Positions 29,294-40,844 of a stretch of 64,000 nucleotides of DNA are shown here, piece by piece (position 1 is the first letter of the stretch; every line of letters starts with the position of its first letter). The notes under the pieces were generated by a model, which saw nothing but the letters and a program-made list of their open reading frames with translations, made no database searches and was not told the origin of the DNA. A program made the translations under genes and the position numbers. Source of the stretch: Parietichytrium sp. I65-24A (lineage: Eukaryota; Sar; Bigyra; Thraustochytrida; Thraustochytriidae); the NCBI GenBank assembly GCA_012862575.1, contig BLSF01000097.1:38561-102560 (forward strand), in the 5' to 3' direction.

Positions 29294-32200
29294 TCAAAGG
29301 TCGTGATCGATATCTTCTTCCTCGGCTTCGCTTTCGCTATCAAATTCGGAATCAGAAAGAGAGTTGAGTTCCGAGCCAATGTCCGATTGGTTGTCGTCTT
29401 CCAGAACCATATGCACCCCTGTCACCGTAGCCGCAGTCTCTACCGCTCGCCGAGACACTTGGGTTGTGCGCGAAGACGGCATAGCTGGGGCAGATTCACC
29501 GGCTTTAAGTTTAGTTTCCATTGCACTCACTGCTGCTTTAGCTGCGGCATCACTCTCGTACACGCCAAGATAGCGATGAACTCCGGATCTGTCCACGTGA
29601 TGGGCATCAAAGCGTCCATCAAGCCTCCTTGACGTTCCAGATTCCGATTTGGGTGCCCAAGGGTCATCGGCGCTGTCTAAGTCGCCTCGTATGTCTCGCT
29701 GGCGTTCCTCGAAGGTGTAAAGAGCTTGCTCTAGGGCGATGGAACGCTGAGTGATCTCGGCCTGAAGCGAACTAATTATCTGAAGCTTTTCGGAGGAAGT
29801 TTTGCTGAGTTGCTCAAGTTGCAAGCAGTGCACAAACATGAGCGACTCAAGCAGGTCCCCAGATTGCAAGTCTCTCCTCCACCTCTCCTGTTGCGTCGGG
29901 TCGAAAGTGTCTGACGGTCGAATTAAGGGAAGTTCGCTCTCCTGTAGAACATAGTCCGTTCTCCCCGTCGCGACGGCAATGTTCCGATCTTGGAAGAGTA
30001 CCGCAGCGTCACCAATACGCGACAGCTGTGTCTGATAGAGAGACATGAGCTGGAAAGTGAGTTCCTCAGCCCGATTCGGCGACTTGACCACTTCACTGAC
30101 CAGTTCCTTCAATTCGCAGTAAGCCAACAGGTTTCGAAAGCGAGTCACGGGTGCAGCTTTCAAGCGACTTATTACCAACTCCTTCTCCTTAAATTGTTTG
30201 AAATCCGTTAGATACCTCACCTGCCTTTGAATCCATGACTCATTACTGTAATATCTGCTGCGCAAAAGCGTTTCCCTCTGTTCCTTGCGCAGCTCTTCGT
30301 CTTCGACTACAGACTGTGTAACTCTTTGGTATCCGTACAGAAGAATTGCCTGAAAAACGCCGATGATTACGATGCCGACCAAGCCAACGAAAAGGATGGC
30401 GAACACGAAGGTGCTGGCAAACACAAAAGTGTTCGAAGAGTCCGCGACGTGAAATACCTTCCAGCTGAGGTCGCTACCCTTGAAGCCTGCTGTTGTTAGA
30501 CTGAGCAGTGACCCAGAAGCGCTTCTAGGGCCCATTAGAGGGAATGCAAATACTTGCACAGTGAAAAGCAGAATGCTTTGCAACGCCCCTCCAAAGCTAG
30601 CGAATCTGGGAGAGTACCACCCAAAAGACAGAAATCCGTATACGCAAAAAGCGATCAGCACCACTAGACTGAACACGAGCCAGCCTCGAAGTCGGACCCG
30701 GCTTTCTACAAATGTCGTGAGGGCAATGCTGAATCTCTTGTTCAGATCAACGTATTTGAAAAACTTCAGGAAGCACACAATTAGCGAGATTGAGGAGATG
30801 GTACGAGCGAAGACGAGGGTGTCGCTATAAGCAAGGAAAAAGGGAGGATACGCGCCCCTCTCTGTTCCGATGAAGGCAAGTAGCACATCCATGTCGGCTG
30901 CCTGCTGCGTTTGCACATCTGACCTCAGAGAAACGCGAACGGCGACGGAGGCCAGGACCAGGGCAAGATTGAGAATATCGTAGACAACCCAATTGAAGAA
31001 GGCTGCAAAGAAGGACACCGTCTTCATCGCTCCAATAAGAGACCACAAAAAGTACATCAAAAGGAGACTGGACAAACTAATGATGATCCCCTCCAGCGCC
31101 ACTGCCACGTTTAACTCTCCCAGAGGCAACAGATCGAAAGGAAAGGTGTCAGAGGATGTGACAATCATGCCGTGGGGGGAGAGCTCTACCACAAAGTTCT
31201 GGGTGACAAAGATGTTGAGATTCAGACTGTACGATGTGAAAGTGACAAAGAGCGCCACAGTTTGGCTGTCAAGCCACTTGTTGAGATTAATCTCATCCAG
31301 CACCTCCGCGGCGCGGGTTCCGTTTCCACCTTGAATGTCAATCACATACCCACCTTGCGGGTAGCGTTCAAGGATACCTCTGTACCTTGTCTCTGGATGA
31401 ACGATGCCTCCGCTGTCCATGATGAGTGGGTTGCTTGAGCTCGCTGTATGCAACTCGACTTTGCTGAGATTTGCTGGAGACCTATACGGGTACACCGTCC
31501 CGTTGCGGCCCAAAAATTCCGACGTTTCCTCTGTCAAGTCAGAAAGGGGAAGCGGGCACAATTGTGATGATGGGTTATCTTTCTGACATGGGGCTTGCTT
31601 GACCCGCACTTGACGCAACCGGACGGCGCCAACCGGCAAGAAGCTTTTGTCAGGCATGATTCGGCCAGACTGGCTGTTAAACGCAGTGTCGCAATCTGAA
31701 GCGAAGATTTGATCTGCGCTGAGCTGCACAAAGAGATCGGAGCTCGTCAAGAGGAAACCCAGCCAGTCGTACACATCATCGAGGTCGTTGAGATTGCGAA
31801 ATGTTGTTGACCGCTCAACCCTTTGGCACGGCACATACGTGCCGGACAAGTTCGCCCCATCTCGTTCTGCCTTGGATACGAACGACAGTGGGTCGCTCGC
31901 GTCGAAAGGCAGAGAGCACAGACTTTCAACATTGTCCTCCGAAACATTTGCTAGCGAGGAGATGGAGAATGCAGAGCCAACACTGTTTCCCTGGAAGAAA
32001 ACCTTACTTGACATGAATCGACGGTCTAAGAATGACTGCTCAAAGAGGGCGGTGATATAATATGCTCTGTCGACCATCACCGCTCTGAACAGGTAAAGAC
32101 AATAAATAGTTACAAGGGCCAAGTAGGCGACAAGCTCACAAAGAAGCCTGCGACGAATTCTTGATCTTGACATCATTCTGATGGTGAGATTGACGTCCAA

Positions 32201-32654
32201 GAATTTATCCTTAAACTGTGATTCCAGCAAAGATTTCCCCCCATTGAACTGTTTTTGGTAAGCGTCTCGCTCCTCTTTGCTCTCTTGCAGTGCGAGAGCG
32301 CTTACCTGCGGCATATCCAGTTGCTCGCGTAACATATTGCCTAAAGCGGTTGGCGATATCCCGCGCGAATCTCTACCCGCCCCGGTCAAGCGAAAAATGA
32401 GAAGCAGCGAGTGACGGAACGCTTCAACGTGTCCGAATCTAGACTGTGTGAGCAGATAAGCCAAACTTCGCACTTTCACCTCCCAAATGAGACCGGTTCT
32501 AGGGCGCAAGCTGCTGGAGGAAGATGATGTGAAAGTGCTCAGCCCTCCGAAAGGTCCGTGGGATCCCAACAGGATGGGCTCGCCTTCATCTGGCGCGTTG
32601 CGGTGCTCACTGCCGCGTGCTCTCTTCTTCCCTCGTTGTCTTCATTATCGCCAT
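29294..32654 (-). CDS. Polycystin-2-like cation channel (TRPP)
   Basis: A TRPP/PKD2-family channel, often ciliary in protists and animals, passing Ca2+ and other cations. The main exon is 29294-32513. I propose a first exon 32611-32654 (ATG at 32654; 97-bp intron with GTGAGC donor and an acceptor at a CAGCAG tandem), in phase, giving about 1087 aa. Without it the frame has no ATG. Order: TM1 (about 160-180), a large extracellular polycystin domain (about 185-445; GGYVIDIQGGNG and WLDSQTVALFVTFTSYSLNLNIF are typical), then TM2-TM6 with a pore region near GWYSPRFASFGGALQSILLF. The cytosolic C-terminus has a coiled coil (near LEQLSKTSSEKLQIISSLQ) and ends in a strongly acidic tail. The first exon is the least certain part. 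Confidence 0.88.
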
Positions 32655-32972
32655 TTTATCGGGACCGGTAGTACCGGTAGCGAGTGTCTACACCACTGTA
32701 AACCATAGCAATGTGGGTGGTACGGTGCCTGCTATGACTTGCCTAGCCAATACGGAGCTTCCGAAGTTCGTACGCCGGTAATAACAGATACTCAGTACTG
32801 GCTGCTGAGATCTGCTGAGAGACGCTGAGAGATGCTGAGAGCACGAGCGCCGTGAGAGAGGTTGCGTCAAGCGGGCCGGCAGCGAGCTCAGCCTGAGAAA
32901 CGAAAAGGAAGAGAGGAATAGCAGAGTGGAGGGGGCCGGGAGGTCTTCTTGTCTTGTACGCGGGGAAAGGAA
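32655..32972. promoter_or_regulatory. Divergent promoter region, polycystin / TRAPPC2L
   Basis: The 318 bp between two head-to-head start codons must carry both promoters. It contains ATACTCAGTAC at 32788-32798, a one-mismatch form of the recurrent palindrome, and repeated GCTGAGA units (about 32801-32840). No TATA box is evident. Confidence 0.45.
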
Positions 32973-33731
32973 ATGGCAGCCGTATACACCGTAGCCGCAG
33001 TGGTGTTTGTGGATTCTTTAGTAAGTCAAGGCTCACTCTGCGAGAGAATCTTGCCCAGGGGTCTTTAGCCTCTGGTAGGTGGTTGGGGAGTGGCTGGTGT
33101 TATTAACAAGCAACCTGCTGTCATGCGCAGAATGCTCCTATTGCACAGTTCAACTTTGAGGAAGAGAGCTCTCTCGACATGACTTTCGTCTTGCACAGCG
33201 CTCTTGATAGTTTTGAGGAAATTCAAAGCACATCTTCAAGAAGGGCACCCCGGAAGTCTTTTCAGGGATTGTTAGGCTTGGTTGACGAGTACGCCATGTA
33301 TGGTCTGCACTCAAACTCTCTCGTGAAAGTTGTCGTTGCCTTGGACACCAGGGCGTCCAAGTTCGCGTTGCCTAGCGATTTTAGCATGGAGGCTCTCTTA
33401 ACGGTACGTTCCCAACCGATCCTGAGCAACAGAAAGCGAGGGATCCGAGAAGTTGATGCTCGCCTTTATCAAGCTTTGCAAGAGCACGCTCGTTGTGCGT
33501 TTGGAAGGTTTGTTGAATACTGAACTTCTTGTTTCTATGTTTTAGTCTCTGTATGAAACATACGCCAGAGCGATTTGCAATCCGTTCATGGACATCGGGG
33601 CGATATATCAGAGTGAAGACCAGGATTTCGAGAGTGTAGACCCTGCCCGTTCACCAAGATACCCCGAGCTTGTCACGAAATTTCGCGATCGTGTGAAGGA
33701 GGTTGTGCTGCGAACAAAACTCGATGCTTAA
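32973..33731 (+). CDS. TRAPP complex subunit 2-like (TRAPPC2L/Tca17)
   Basis: A sedlin-fold subunit associated with the TRAPP tethering complex at the Golgi. The three exons, 32973-33020, 33131-33403 and 33546-33731, are all phase 0. Introns of 110 and 142 bp have GTAAGT and GTACGT donors, giving 168 residues (human about 140). Exon 1 carries the first beta strand (AAVYTVAAVVFVDS). Exon 2 carries the longin-type HSALDSFEE helix and DEYAMYGLHSNSLVKVVVAL. Exon 3 carries YETYARAICNPF, matching the family's CNPF motif, which separates TRAPPC2L from TRAPPC2. A slightly long middle segment is the only oddity. Confidence 0.9.
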
Positions 33732-34106
33732 ACTCCTCGGCCGAGATTTGTGATTGATTGACGAGTACTGAGAAATCTTCGTTTGAGATTTAAGTCAGAG
33801 TTGTAGAGTATGTGATGTTGCCGCCTGGATGGCACGAGGACGGCATTGGGCAGAAAGCGTGCTGACACAAAATGATTCCGCCTCCTTCCCCTGTTGGTTG
33901 TGCTTAGCCGCTCGGAGTTTTAATTCTAGCTTGTGTGTTTCCGAACACACAGAAATAAAATCAAAAAAAGAAAAAGAAGAGCAGAGCAGAGCAGAGTTGA
34001 TTTCATATATAATACGCGCATGTTGGTATACGTAATCGAAGTGAGATACAGTCGACAGAAGTAAGGAAGTCTAGCTAGACAAGATAGTGGCATATTCACA
34101 AAGCTC
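33732..34106. other. Convergent spacer
   Basis: Spacer between the convergent TRAPPC2L and zinc-finger genes. It has an A/G-rich run near 33958-33995 and no supported gene. Confidence 0.6.
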
Positions 34107-35657
34107 TTACGCTACCGTCGAGGTGAAAGAGGACGGGCTTCCAGAGCCATCAGAAGAAGGTGACGCTTTCTCATTGATCGATTTTTTTCCAAATAGCATC
34201 GAAGGAAAGGGAACAATTGGCACGTCACTTCCCTTGCCTCCAGTGTTCTTCCCAGCGTCCGAGCTCGAAAGGACTGGCGAGAGCCTGGAGCTCTTCGAGT
34301 TCGTCCGATCTAGCTGACGCTCTAGGAAATGACGCTGTTGTTGTTGTTGTTGTTGTTGCAAAGTGTTGTGGTGGTCCTCTAAGAGGCGCTTCTGAAGATC
34401 TGCAAGGGCGAGAGTCTGGGCGTTGAAAGACTCACTCACGCCATGCTGTGCGCCAGTGTTGCCAAGCAAAGCAGCCAAGGCGGACATGTTTGGACCATCG
34501 TTTCTACCACCCATCAAAGATGCAAGAAGAAGCGGGTTTATCTGCTGAGGTGCCTGCTGCCTTGCCTGAGCTGCGCGTTGAAGTTGCGCAGGAAGATCAT
34601 TGTTTGAGAGAGATCCAAGGCCGTTCAGCAGGGAGACGTTCAGAGGAAGGTTCGAGTTCCACGGGGTTGGGGGAGGCGGGGACGACTGCGAAGTCTGGGA
34701 AAGCGAATTGAGCCTGTTTTGACTCATCATTTGCTGCGCTAAGATCGCCGCCTGTATGTGACCCTCGGAGACTGGAGAGTCCGAGTCCTTTGACAATAGA
34801 TGGGAGACGCCGAGGTTGAACATTGGCCCCAGAGCGGAAGCCATGTTACGCTGTTGCGAACCCAGGATTCCAGCGTTTCTGTGAGATTCTTCCAAAAGTC
34901 CACTAATGCCAACTGGGGAGCGTGGCGCATCCATGGCGTCAAGGTTGACAGATTTTTGCTGGTGTACTGTGAGGACGTGGTTCTTGAGATGATGTTTCAA
35001 GGCAAAGCTTTTGTGGCATATTCTGCACTCAAACTTGCGCTCCCCCCGGTGCACAGTGTCGATATGCCTTTTCAGAGACCCGTTTGCGGAGAACTTTTTA
35101 TTGCACTCCTTGCACTGGAACGTCCTCTTCTTCAGGTGCACCGTGAGGACATGATTTTGCAGGCCTTGCCGAGAGGCGAAAGCCTTCTGGCACACGTTGC
35201 ACTCAAAGTTGGAGCTTGTGCGCTTGCTCGAGTTTAGGAGCTGCTTGCCACTTTCAGCGTCGTGCCCAACACCATCCGCCCCACTGCCATCAGCGAGCGA
35301 TGACTCCGAAGGACTTGGCGAGCTGCAATGTGTCTCGTCTGAGGGGTGCATCTTGGAGTAATGGTCTAAGAGCTCCTTGGTACCATTGAATGACTTTCTA
35401 CAGTGAGTGCAGGAGAGGCACCCCCCGGTGGCTTGCGAGTTGTCCAGGTTTTTCAGTTCCGCGTTTGGCGCTCCGTGACTGTGCACCTCAGTTGCCATGC
35501 TTAAAAGGTCGAGCGCAGCAGGAGAGCTGCTGTTGGAAAGCGGCTTGCGCTTGTTGGGTTTGTCTGAGTTGCTCTGCACGAGGCTGCGTTTCATTCCAGA
35601 TTTGAGGCTGCCTTTGGCCTGATTCAAAAGCTCTGTCGTCGCGTCAATGTTTGCCAT
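34107..35657 (-). CDS. C2H2 zinc-finger protein
   Basis: A likely DNA-binding regulator of 516 residues, started at the ATG at 35657 because the frame upstream lacks an ATG. It has one isolated C2H2 finger near residue 81 (CTHC...HYSKMH). Three tandem fingers lie at about 152-235 (CNVC, CKEC, CRIC; each x12 H x3-4 H with TVH ends), spaced by TGEKP-like linkers (HLKKRTFQ, HRGERKFE). The C-terminal half is Ser/Asn/Gln-rich with a polyglutamine run encoded at 34331-34360, typical of an activation domain. A basic stretch (KPNKRKP) near residue 37 may be a nuclear signal. It lies next to a 3.7-kb gene-poor stretch. The target is unknown. Confidence 0.87.
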   Translation of the reverse strand: MANIDATTELLNQAKGSLKSGMKRSLVQSNSDKPNKRKPLSNSSSPAALDLLSMATEVHSHGAPNAELKNLDNSQATGGCLSCTHCRKSFNGTKELLDHYSKMHPSDETHCSSPSPSESSLADGSGADGVGHDAESGKQLLNSSKRTSSNFECNVCQKAFASRQGLQNHVLTVHLKKRTFQCKECNKKFSANGSLKRHIDTVHRGERKFECRICHKSFALKHHLKNHVLTVHQQKSVNLDAMDAPRSPVGISGLLEESHRNAGILGSQQRNMASALGPMFNLGVSHLLSKDSDSPVSEGHIQAAILAQQMMSQNRLNSLSQTSQSSPPPPTPWNSNLPLNVSLLNGLGSLSNNDLPAQLQRAAQARQQAPQQINPLLLASLMGGRNDGPNMSALAALLGNTGAQHGVSESFNAQTLALADLQKRLLEDHHNTLQQQQQQQQRHFLERQLDRTNSKSSRLSPVLSSSDAGKNTGGKGSDVPIVPFPSMLFGKKSINEKASPSSDGSGSPSSFTSTVA

Positions 35658-38600
35658 CGTAGTTGATCGTTTGTTTCTGCAACCCAACAGGTCGCTCGCT
35701 GGAGCAAGCTGGCGTCTTCCCCAGAAAGAGAACGCGCTCAGCGAAACAAAAGTGCAAGTTGACCAGCGTGCCTCTGCTGTTGAAGTTCCACTCGCGAGGA
35801 AGTGCTCGACGAAGGCAACGGTGTGAAGCGAAAAGGTACTGCAGCTCGTCGAGACGGTGCGACACGTGGAGAAGAGAGGCGCTGATACACACTGCTTCAG
35901 CTTGCACTTTTGTTGGAAGACTGTATGGCTCGGATGTGTGAAAAAGAGCGGAGCACACAAGCTGTGCACCATGCTCACCAAGCAGTCCTTTTTTCTCCAT
36001 TTTCTTCACTCCCTCTCCTTTTCACCAAGGTGTTGTTACAGTACGTTGATGCTATCTTGTCATCCCACTCCTTCCTTCTCCTTCCACCACTCAACAGTAG
36101 TCCTCGTCAGTGGCGGGGTAGTATAGGGCTTCGCAGTTAGCAGTTAGTTCCCTCTCTCCCTCTCTCTCTCTCTGTCTCTCTCTCGGGGTCTCTTCTGCCT
36201 CTCTGCGCCATTTTCCGCTCTTCCTATTTGGCAACTAGACTTTGGACTTCAGTCCTATTTGTGTTTTGTAAACACCTTTATGCCCACGGTGTTTGCTTTT
36301 TCAATCGCTCGCCTATCCCAATCTCTCCACTGCTACGGAGGGCTTTGATGCCATTGATTAATACGCACTCCCACTTCGGCACGATTTGCGCAGGTTGAGT
36401 AGTTTCGTGTGCGCTATGCTGAGTGGTGAAGGGCCTAATAGGCTTGAGTTTGGATACTCTGTGCAGTAGTCTAGTATAGTACCTGCGCGCTCAGGAAGTG
36501 GAAATGAACTGCATGCACATCATTCTGAGAGGGTGTAGTAGCACAGGCTCCTGGTCAAACTATAATTGGAAGGAATAATTGTGCGCCAAAAAGTGCCACT
36601 CATCTAGTCACACTCTGTTATGTTAAAAATAGCGCTGTGAAGAAGGACATATAACGGGGGCGTACTGCAAGAAGGGCACGGGCCATGGCCCAGTTGAGAG
36701 AAATGTTCACACCAAGTGAGTTCACAACACACGGTAGCTGCGTTTCTCGCGATTTGGTAGAGTACATAAGACTGTCTGGGAGGTTGAAGTTATGGTCAGA
36801 CAGAAAGTGTTTGATAGACTCACTGTCAGTCAGCCATTGAGACTTTCTATCTCTTATGCTTCACACACTCGCGCACACGGTCGAGTGGGTGAGTCAATGC
36901 TGGCAGCGAGTATTCTATCGATAAGTTAATCTCAATGATTATTGGACATGGACTCGCCCGAGGGTGGTGCGTGTGAGAGTGAGAATGTGAGAATGTGAGT
37001 GAAAGGATTTGTAGTACGAGGCGATTGATTGTCAAGTGTATTTAACTGGCGCTCTCCCTTCCCTCGCTCACTTCCCTCCGAGGCTCCGATCTCTGAATCC
37101 TGTACTCTGAATCCTAAATTCTCGTAATTTAACACTTATCAACTTGGCCAAAAAAAGTCGAACTTCGTTTTCATTTCTAAGAGTACATGGATGGTTGGCG
37201 TTCATGAGTCAAAGTTACCAGCTCAACCTGAGACGTTCAGCACGGGAGAAGAAGTGAGCATTTGAAAGCATTCTGAACTAACGTTATCCTCTTTCCCTCT
37301 GAAGGTTTCTCAGCACTCTGCACCGTGTGCTCCACCGTCAGCTCTTGGACAATGTGCTGTGGTGAAAATGGACTCGTTGTCAATTGAGCTCAATTGATGG
37401 ACTCCGTGGATTGTGCATATCATCGTAGTAGTGCACTGTAGAGAAATGCGTACTCTTTGAGCGTGTGTATTCATATCAGAGTTTATCTCTAAGAGAGCAG
37501 AAGAAAAAATCAGGTCTTACAGAGAAATGTATCTGTGGAATAGGCAAACGAAAAGAGGGAGGGAAAGGAGGGAGGGAGAAAGGAGGGAGGGGAATGTCTC
37601 GGCTCGTTCCGTGTTCACACAAATGAGGAAAAGTGCGAGAAGGCACACTGGCACATTGTCGGTAACCGCAAGAAGTAGGACAGCAACGATCGACACAGTG
37701 AGATTGTCAGTTAGATTGACGTTGAAAATGCACTACGCATGCACAGTAGTTGTCTTAACGGCGTTCAGTCAGTTTTCCTTTGCTGCGATTCCGCGACTTC
37801 AGGATATACAAGTACCGAGTAGGTAGAGCTTCGTAAGAGTCCATGCACGCAGGATTCGATAGTAGACTCGTCTCATTACACGAATTCATTAGTCGTTTGT
37901 AGTCCAAGAGACCTGAAGACCGCGCTCCCTGTCCACGACGCTGAATAGTAAGGCTCAGTTACGTGAAATCGATGATGCAGAACAGAAATTCACTCCTGTG
38001 GCAAATTCCAAAATCCACTTTTCAAAAGCTTGCTGTGTCAAAAGTTGGCGCTTGACAGACTATGAATGGTTTAGCACTGATGTGCACTCAAAGAGTGTTG
38101 GCATGGAAACCTCAAGTTTGTACACTGCTACAAGTCTTTCATCCGTCAACGCGGGCAAGGCTGAATTCATACTCTACAGAAATTGAACGTCGGGAAAAGC
38201 CAAAAGTCTAGTGCGAAGCTGAAAACCCGATTGCTCAAGCGCCAATAGCAGGAGTGTATACGACCTTGGTCGGCTAGCATCAGTTTCTGCGCCACGGAGC
38301 CCGAAATCTCAAAAGAAATTTTAACTCTCGTATTCGTAAAGAAAATAGCTCAAGGTGGGAAGTGTTCAAAGTGCAAACAGCTTGTCCAAGTGACTAGCCA
38401 GAAAGTGCGAAGAAGCATTGAGGCCAGCAAAGCTCGCACAGCCTAACCATACTCACGAATTGGACGAGGTGCCGTTGATCGTTAGGAACGGGGGTACTCA
38501 GTATAACATTGTGCAAGTGCAAAGAATCCAGGTTAACTGAACTGGACTTAGTGTTATGCCTGTGTAACAATGTTAGAACGTCCTTTCGGCGTGCGTTTAC

Positions 38601-39358
38601 GTTTTTGAAGATTCAAGTTCCCGAGGAGAGACTTCCGAAGAAGGAACGCTCCTTCACGAGCATTAGCGCTCATTCAATTCTTTTCGCATCAATCTATGTG
38701 AATTTTATCTTCAAGTGTTCTGGTACTGTCAGTACTCAAGCCGCCAGGCTCTTCCGCAGAAGCCCATGCTAGACCAATCTTTGAGCACTGTATGACAACT
38801 TGTAGTAAGACTGTAGATGAGCATAGAGGAGCTTTAAAGGAGTTGGATTTGATCGCAGCAAGAACCCGGCCTCAATGCCATGTCAAAAAACTTCTGACCG
38901 GAGCCCTGTGCTCTAAAGCACGCGTCTTTTATGAGCAAAAACTTGTGTGCACTTCAAGAATTTGAGTCAGCAATGCGGCGGTACCCAGAGCTGCGTTGGG
39001 TTGAATAGTAGCTGAGCAAACCCAGCTGCGGTTCTCTGTTTCCCGGATCTCCTCAATTTATCGCTGCCTTCGGTACGGAGGTAAGGATCTACCAAACGAG
39101 CGACGCCAATCTGCTTATTTTTTAAGTAACGTTGAGAGGGGGCCGAGCATTGCATGATTCTTTGCGTTAGAAAGCGCTCCAATATAATTTGGAGGTCGAT
39201 TAGTTCCGTTTGGGTGAACTTGCGAGAAGAGCATTCGCCTCCTTTCAGCAAATTATATATACAGTTCTCGTACGGGAACGGAATGAGGCGGTGGCATATT
39301 CGATTGAAACGATTCGTGTAAATTACATTTTACAGTTCTAAAGATGCCAAGTGTACCG
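35658..39358. other. Gene-poor 3.7-kb stretch
   Basis: The largest interval without a supported gene. It holds a (TC)n run at about 36150-36184, GAATGTGA-type repeats near 36975 and GGGAGG-rich sequence at 37555-37595. GTACTCAGTAT lies at 38494-38504 and GTACTGTCAGTAC at 38723-38735. Several frames of 60-100 codons exist, but none has a family motif or a convincing splice structure. It could hold a long 5' UTR or regulatory region of the zinc-finger gene, or non-coding RNA. Confidence 0.5.
36150..36184 (+). repeat. (TC)n microsatellite
   Basis: A CT/TC dinucleotide run with a few interruptions, about 490 bp upstream of the zinc-finger start codon. Confidence 0.9.
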
Positions 39359-39998
39359 TCAATACATCCATACGCCGTACGCTACTACCACAGCAAATAT
39401 GGTATCGTTCGAGAATGACTCGCTTGCATATGCGTCAGTGCTCGGATCCCAAAATGTACGTGTGCCAAGCCTTGCGGAAACATCACCGTCCACGTCAGCA
39501 ATCCTTTCTCCAGAGATCTCAAAAAGCAATGCGGAAACCAAACCTACCTCACGCCTTGCCCTCGCTTTTCTCCAACCAAAGTCTGAACCATGATTTTGTA
39601 CCTATTGAGCTTCAGCTCTACGCATGAAGCACAGGGCGCAAATAAAAGCCGATTGTCAGTGGAGGAGAAATGCATCACGGCATGCCAAAAATAGGGTCAC
39701 CAACCTTTAATCCGATTTTTAACCTCATCGCTGATTTCTTTCGTCCAAGCCGAGCTCTGGTCGGACTGATATGTCTGGCCTGCAAGGCGCTCCTGAAGAA
39801 TCGACTGAATGACACTTTTCACCCTGCTCACTGGAAATCTGCAACAGATCAATAATCGCGTCAGAGTCACCACCACTCCGCAACGTGGATGCCCATCATT
39901 CGTCATAAAACTTCAACTCACTTTTCTTTGTACGTCAACGTGGTCTGATAGGTGTTCTCAGCCACAAAGCGCTTCGCCCTGTGGTCAGTCGTCGCCAT
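39359..39998 (-). CDS. Tctex1-type dynein light chain
   Basis: A dimeric light chain that binds dynein intermediate chains in cytoplasmic, IFT or axonemal dyneins. The gene is visible only after splicing. Exons on the minus strand are 39922-39998, 39705-39823, 39548-39617 and 39359-39470. Introns are 98, 87 and 77 bp with donors GTGAGT, GTTGGT and GTAGGT. All junctions are in phase and give 125 aa with an ATG start. Family marks are AENTYQTT near residue 13, ERLAGQTYQSD and WTKEISDEVKNRIK (exon 2), NRYKIMVQTLVGEKRGQGVR (exon 3), and TFWDPSTDAYASESFSNDTI with the final YGVWMY (exon 4). It resembles the DYNLT2/TCTEX1D group more than DYNLT1. It is head-to-head with CCDC39, another ciliary gene, 846 bp away. 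Confidence 0.93.
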
Positions 39999-40844
39999 TG
40001 CTCTTTGCCTTTTCCCCTCTCCGAAACTTTGGACCAGACGAACGATGCGCTCTCGCCTTCCCTCCCCGCCGAGCACCAGTGCCGAGCGCGTCAACACGTG
40101 GTTTTCCCGCCGTCTTGTCGGGACCGCTTTGCGCCTTTTGATAAGGTGGAATTCAGAGTCAGTGCTTCGGATGCGGCTGTCAAGTCAGCTTTGCTGTCGT
40201 CCCACAACCTGAGAACACCGCCCGATACCTTACCCCGAGAAACAACTTGAGTCACGGTGCCACCCACCTCAACCGTTTGCTCGATTTGGTTCGCGAGCAA
40301 TTCCTTGTTCCAAATCTATCCGTTTCGGACACCTAAAAAGGAAGGAAAGTTTTCACTACAGGCTGTTATCAAGCTCGTACTGAAAATGAGTAATATTGCC
40401 ACGGATGCGTACTACGTACGGCCACTTCGACGACAGTTTTGCTCAGCTGAGTCTACACACGGACGTCAGTCAACACCCAAACTCAGAACTAATTACTCAG
40501 AATTCGGAATTGAATTCGGCTAGCCAGTCTATACCAAAGTCCTATTTGTCTCACGATGGCTTTGAGAATTGCTAGAGGAGGAGAGAAAGTGATACGTTGA
40601 GGTTGAGGTTGAGATTGTGATTGAGAGATGAGTTGAGCGCAGGCGGTGGCGGATCACAGCCTCGAGAGCCTTGGAACGTTGCTTGTATAAAGTCAACACT
40701 TTCGCAAATTCGATAAAACCGGTACTTGCTGATCTCGAGCGGACCCGGAGGAAGAAGCCGACAGCGACGCCACGGGCAGACGACCAAGTAAGCGGGCAGT
40801 GGAAGAAGGGCGGGCGAGAGGTACGCCACGAGAAGAGAGTCAAA
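39999..40844. promoter_or_regulatory. Divergent spacer between two ciliary genes
   Basis: 846 bp between the Tctex1 start (-) and CCDC39 start (+), likely carrying both promoters. No further exon is supported; an RFX X-box was not recognised by eye. Confidence 0.4.

Noticed and set aside
37527-37826. 99-codon ATG frame in the gene-poor block
   Set aside because: Its first half is translation of a GGGAGG-rich repeat and the rest has no recognisable features.
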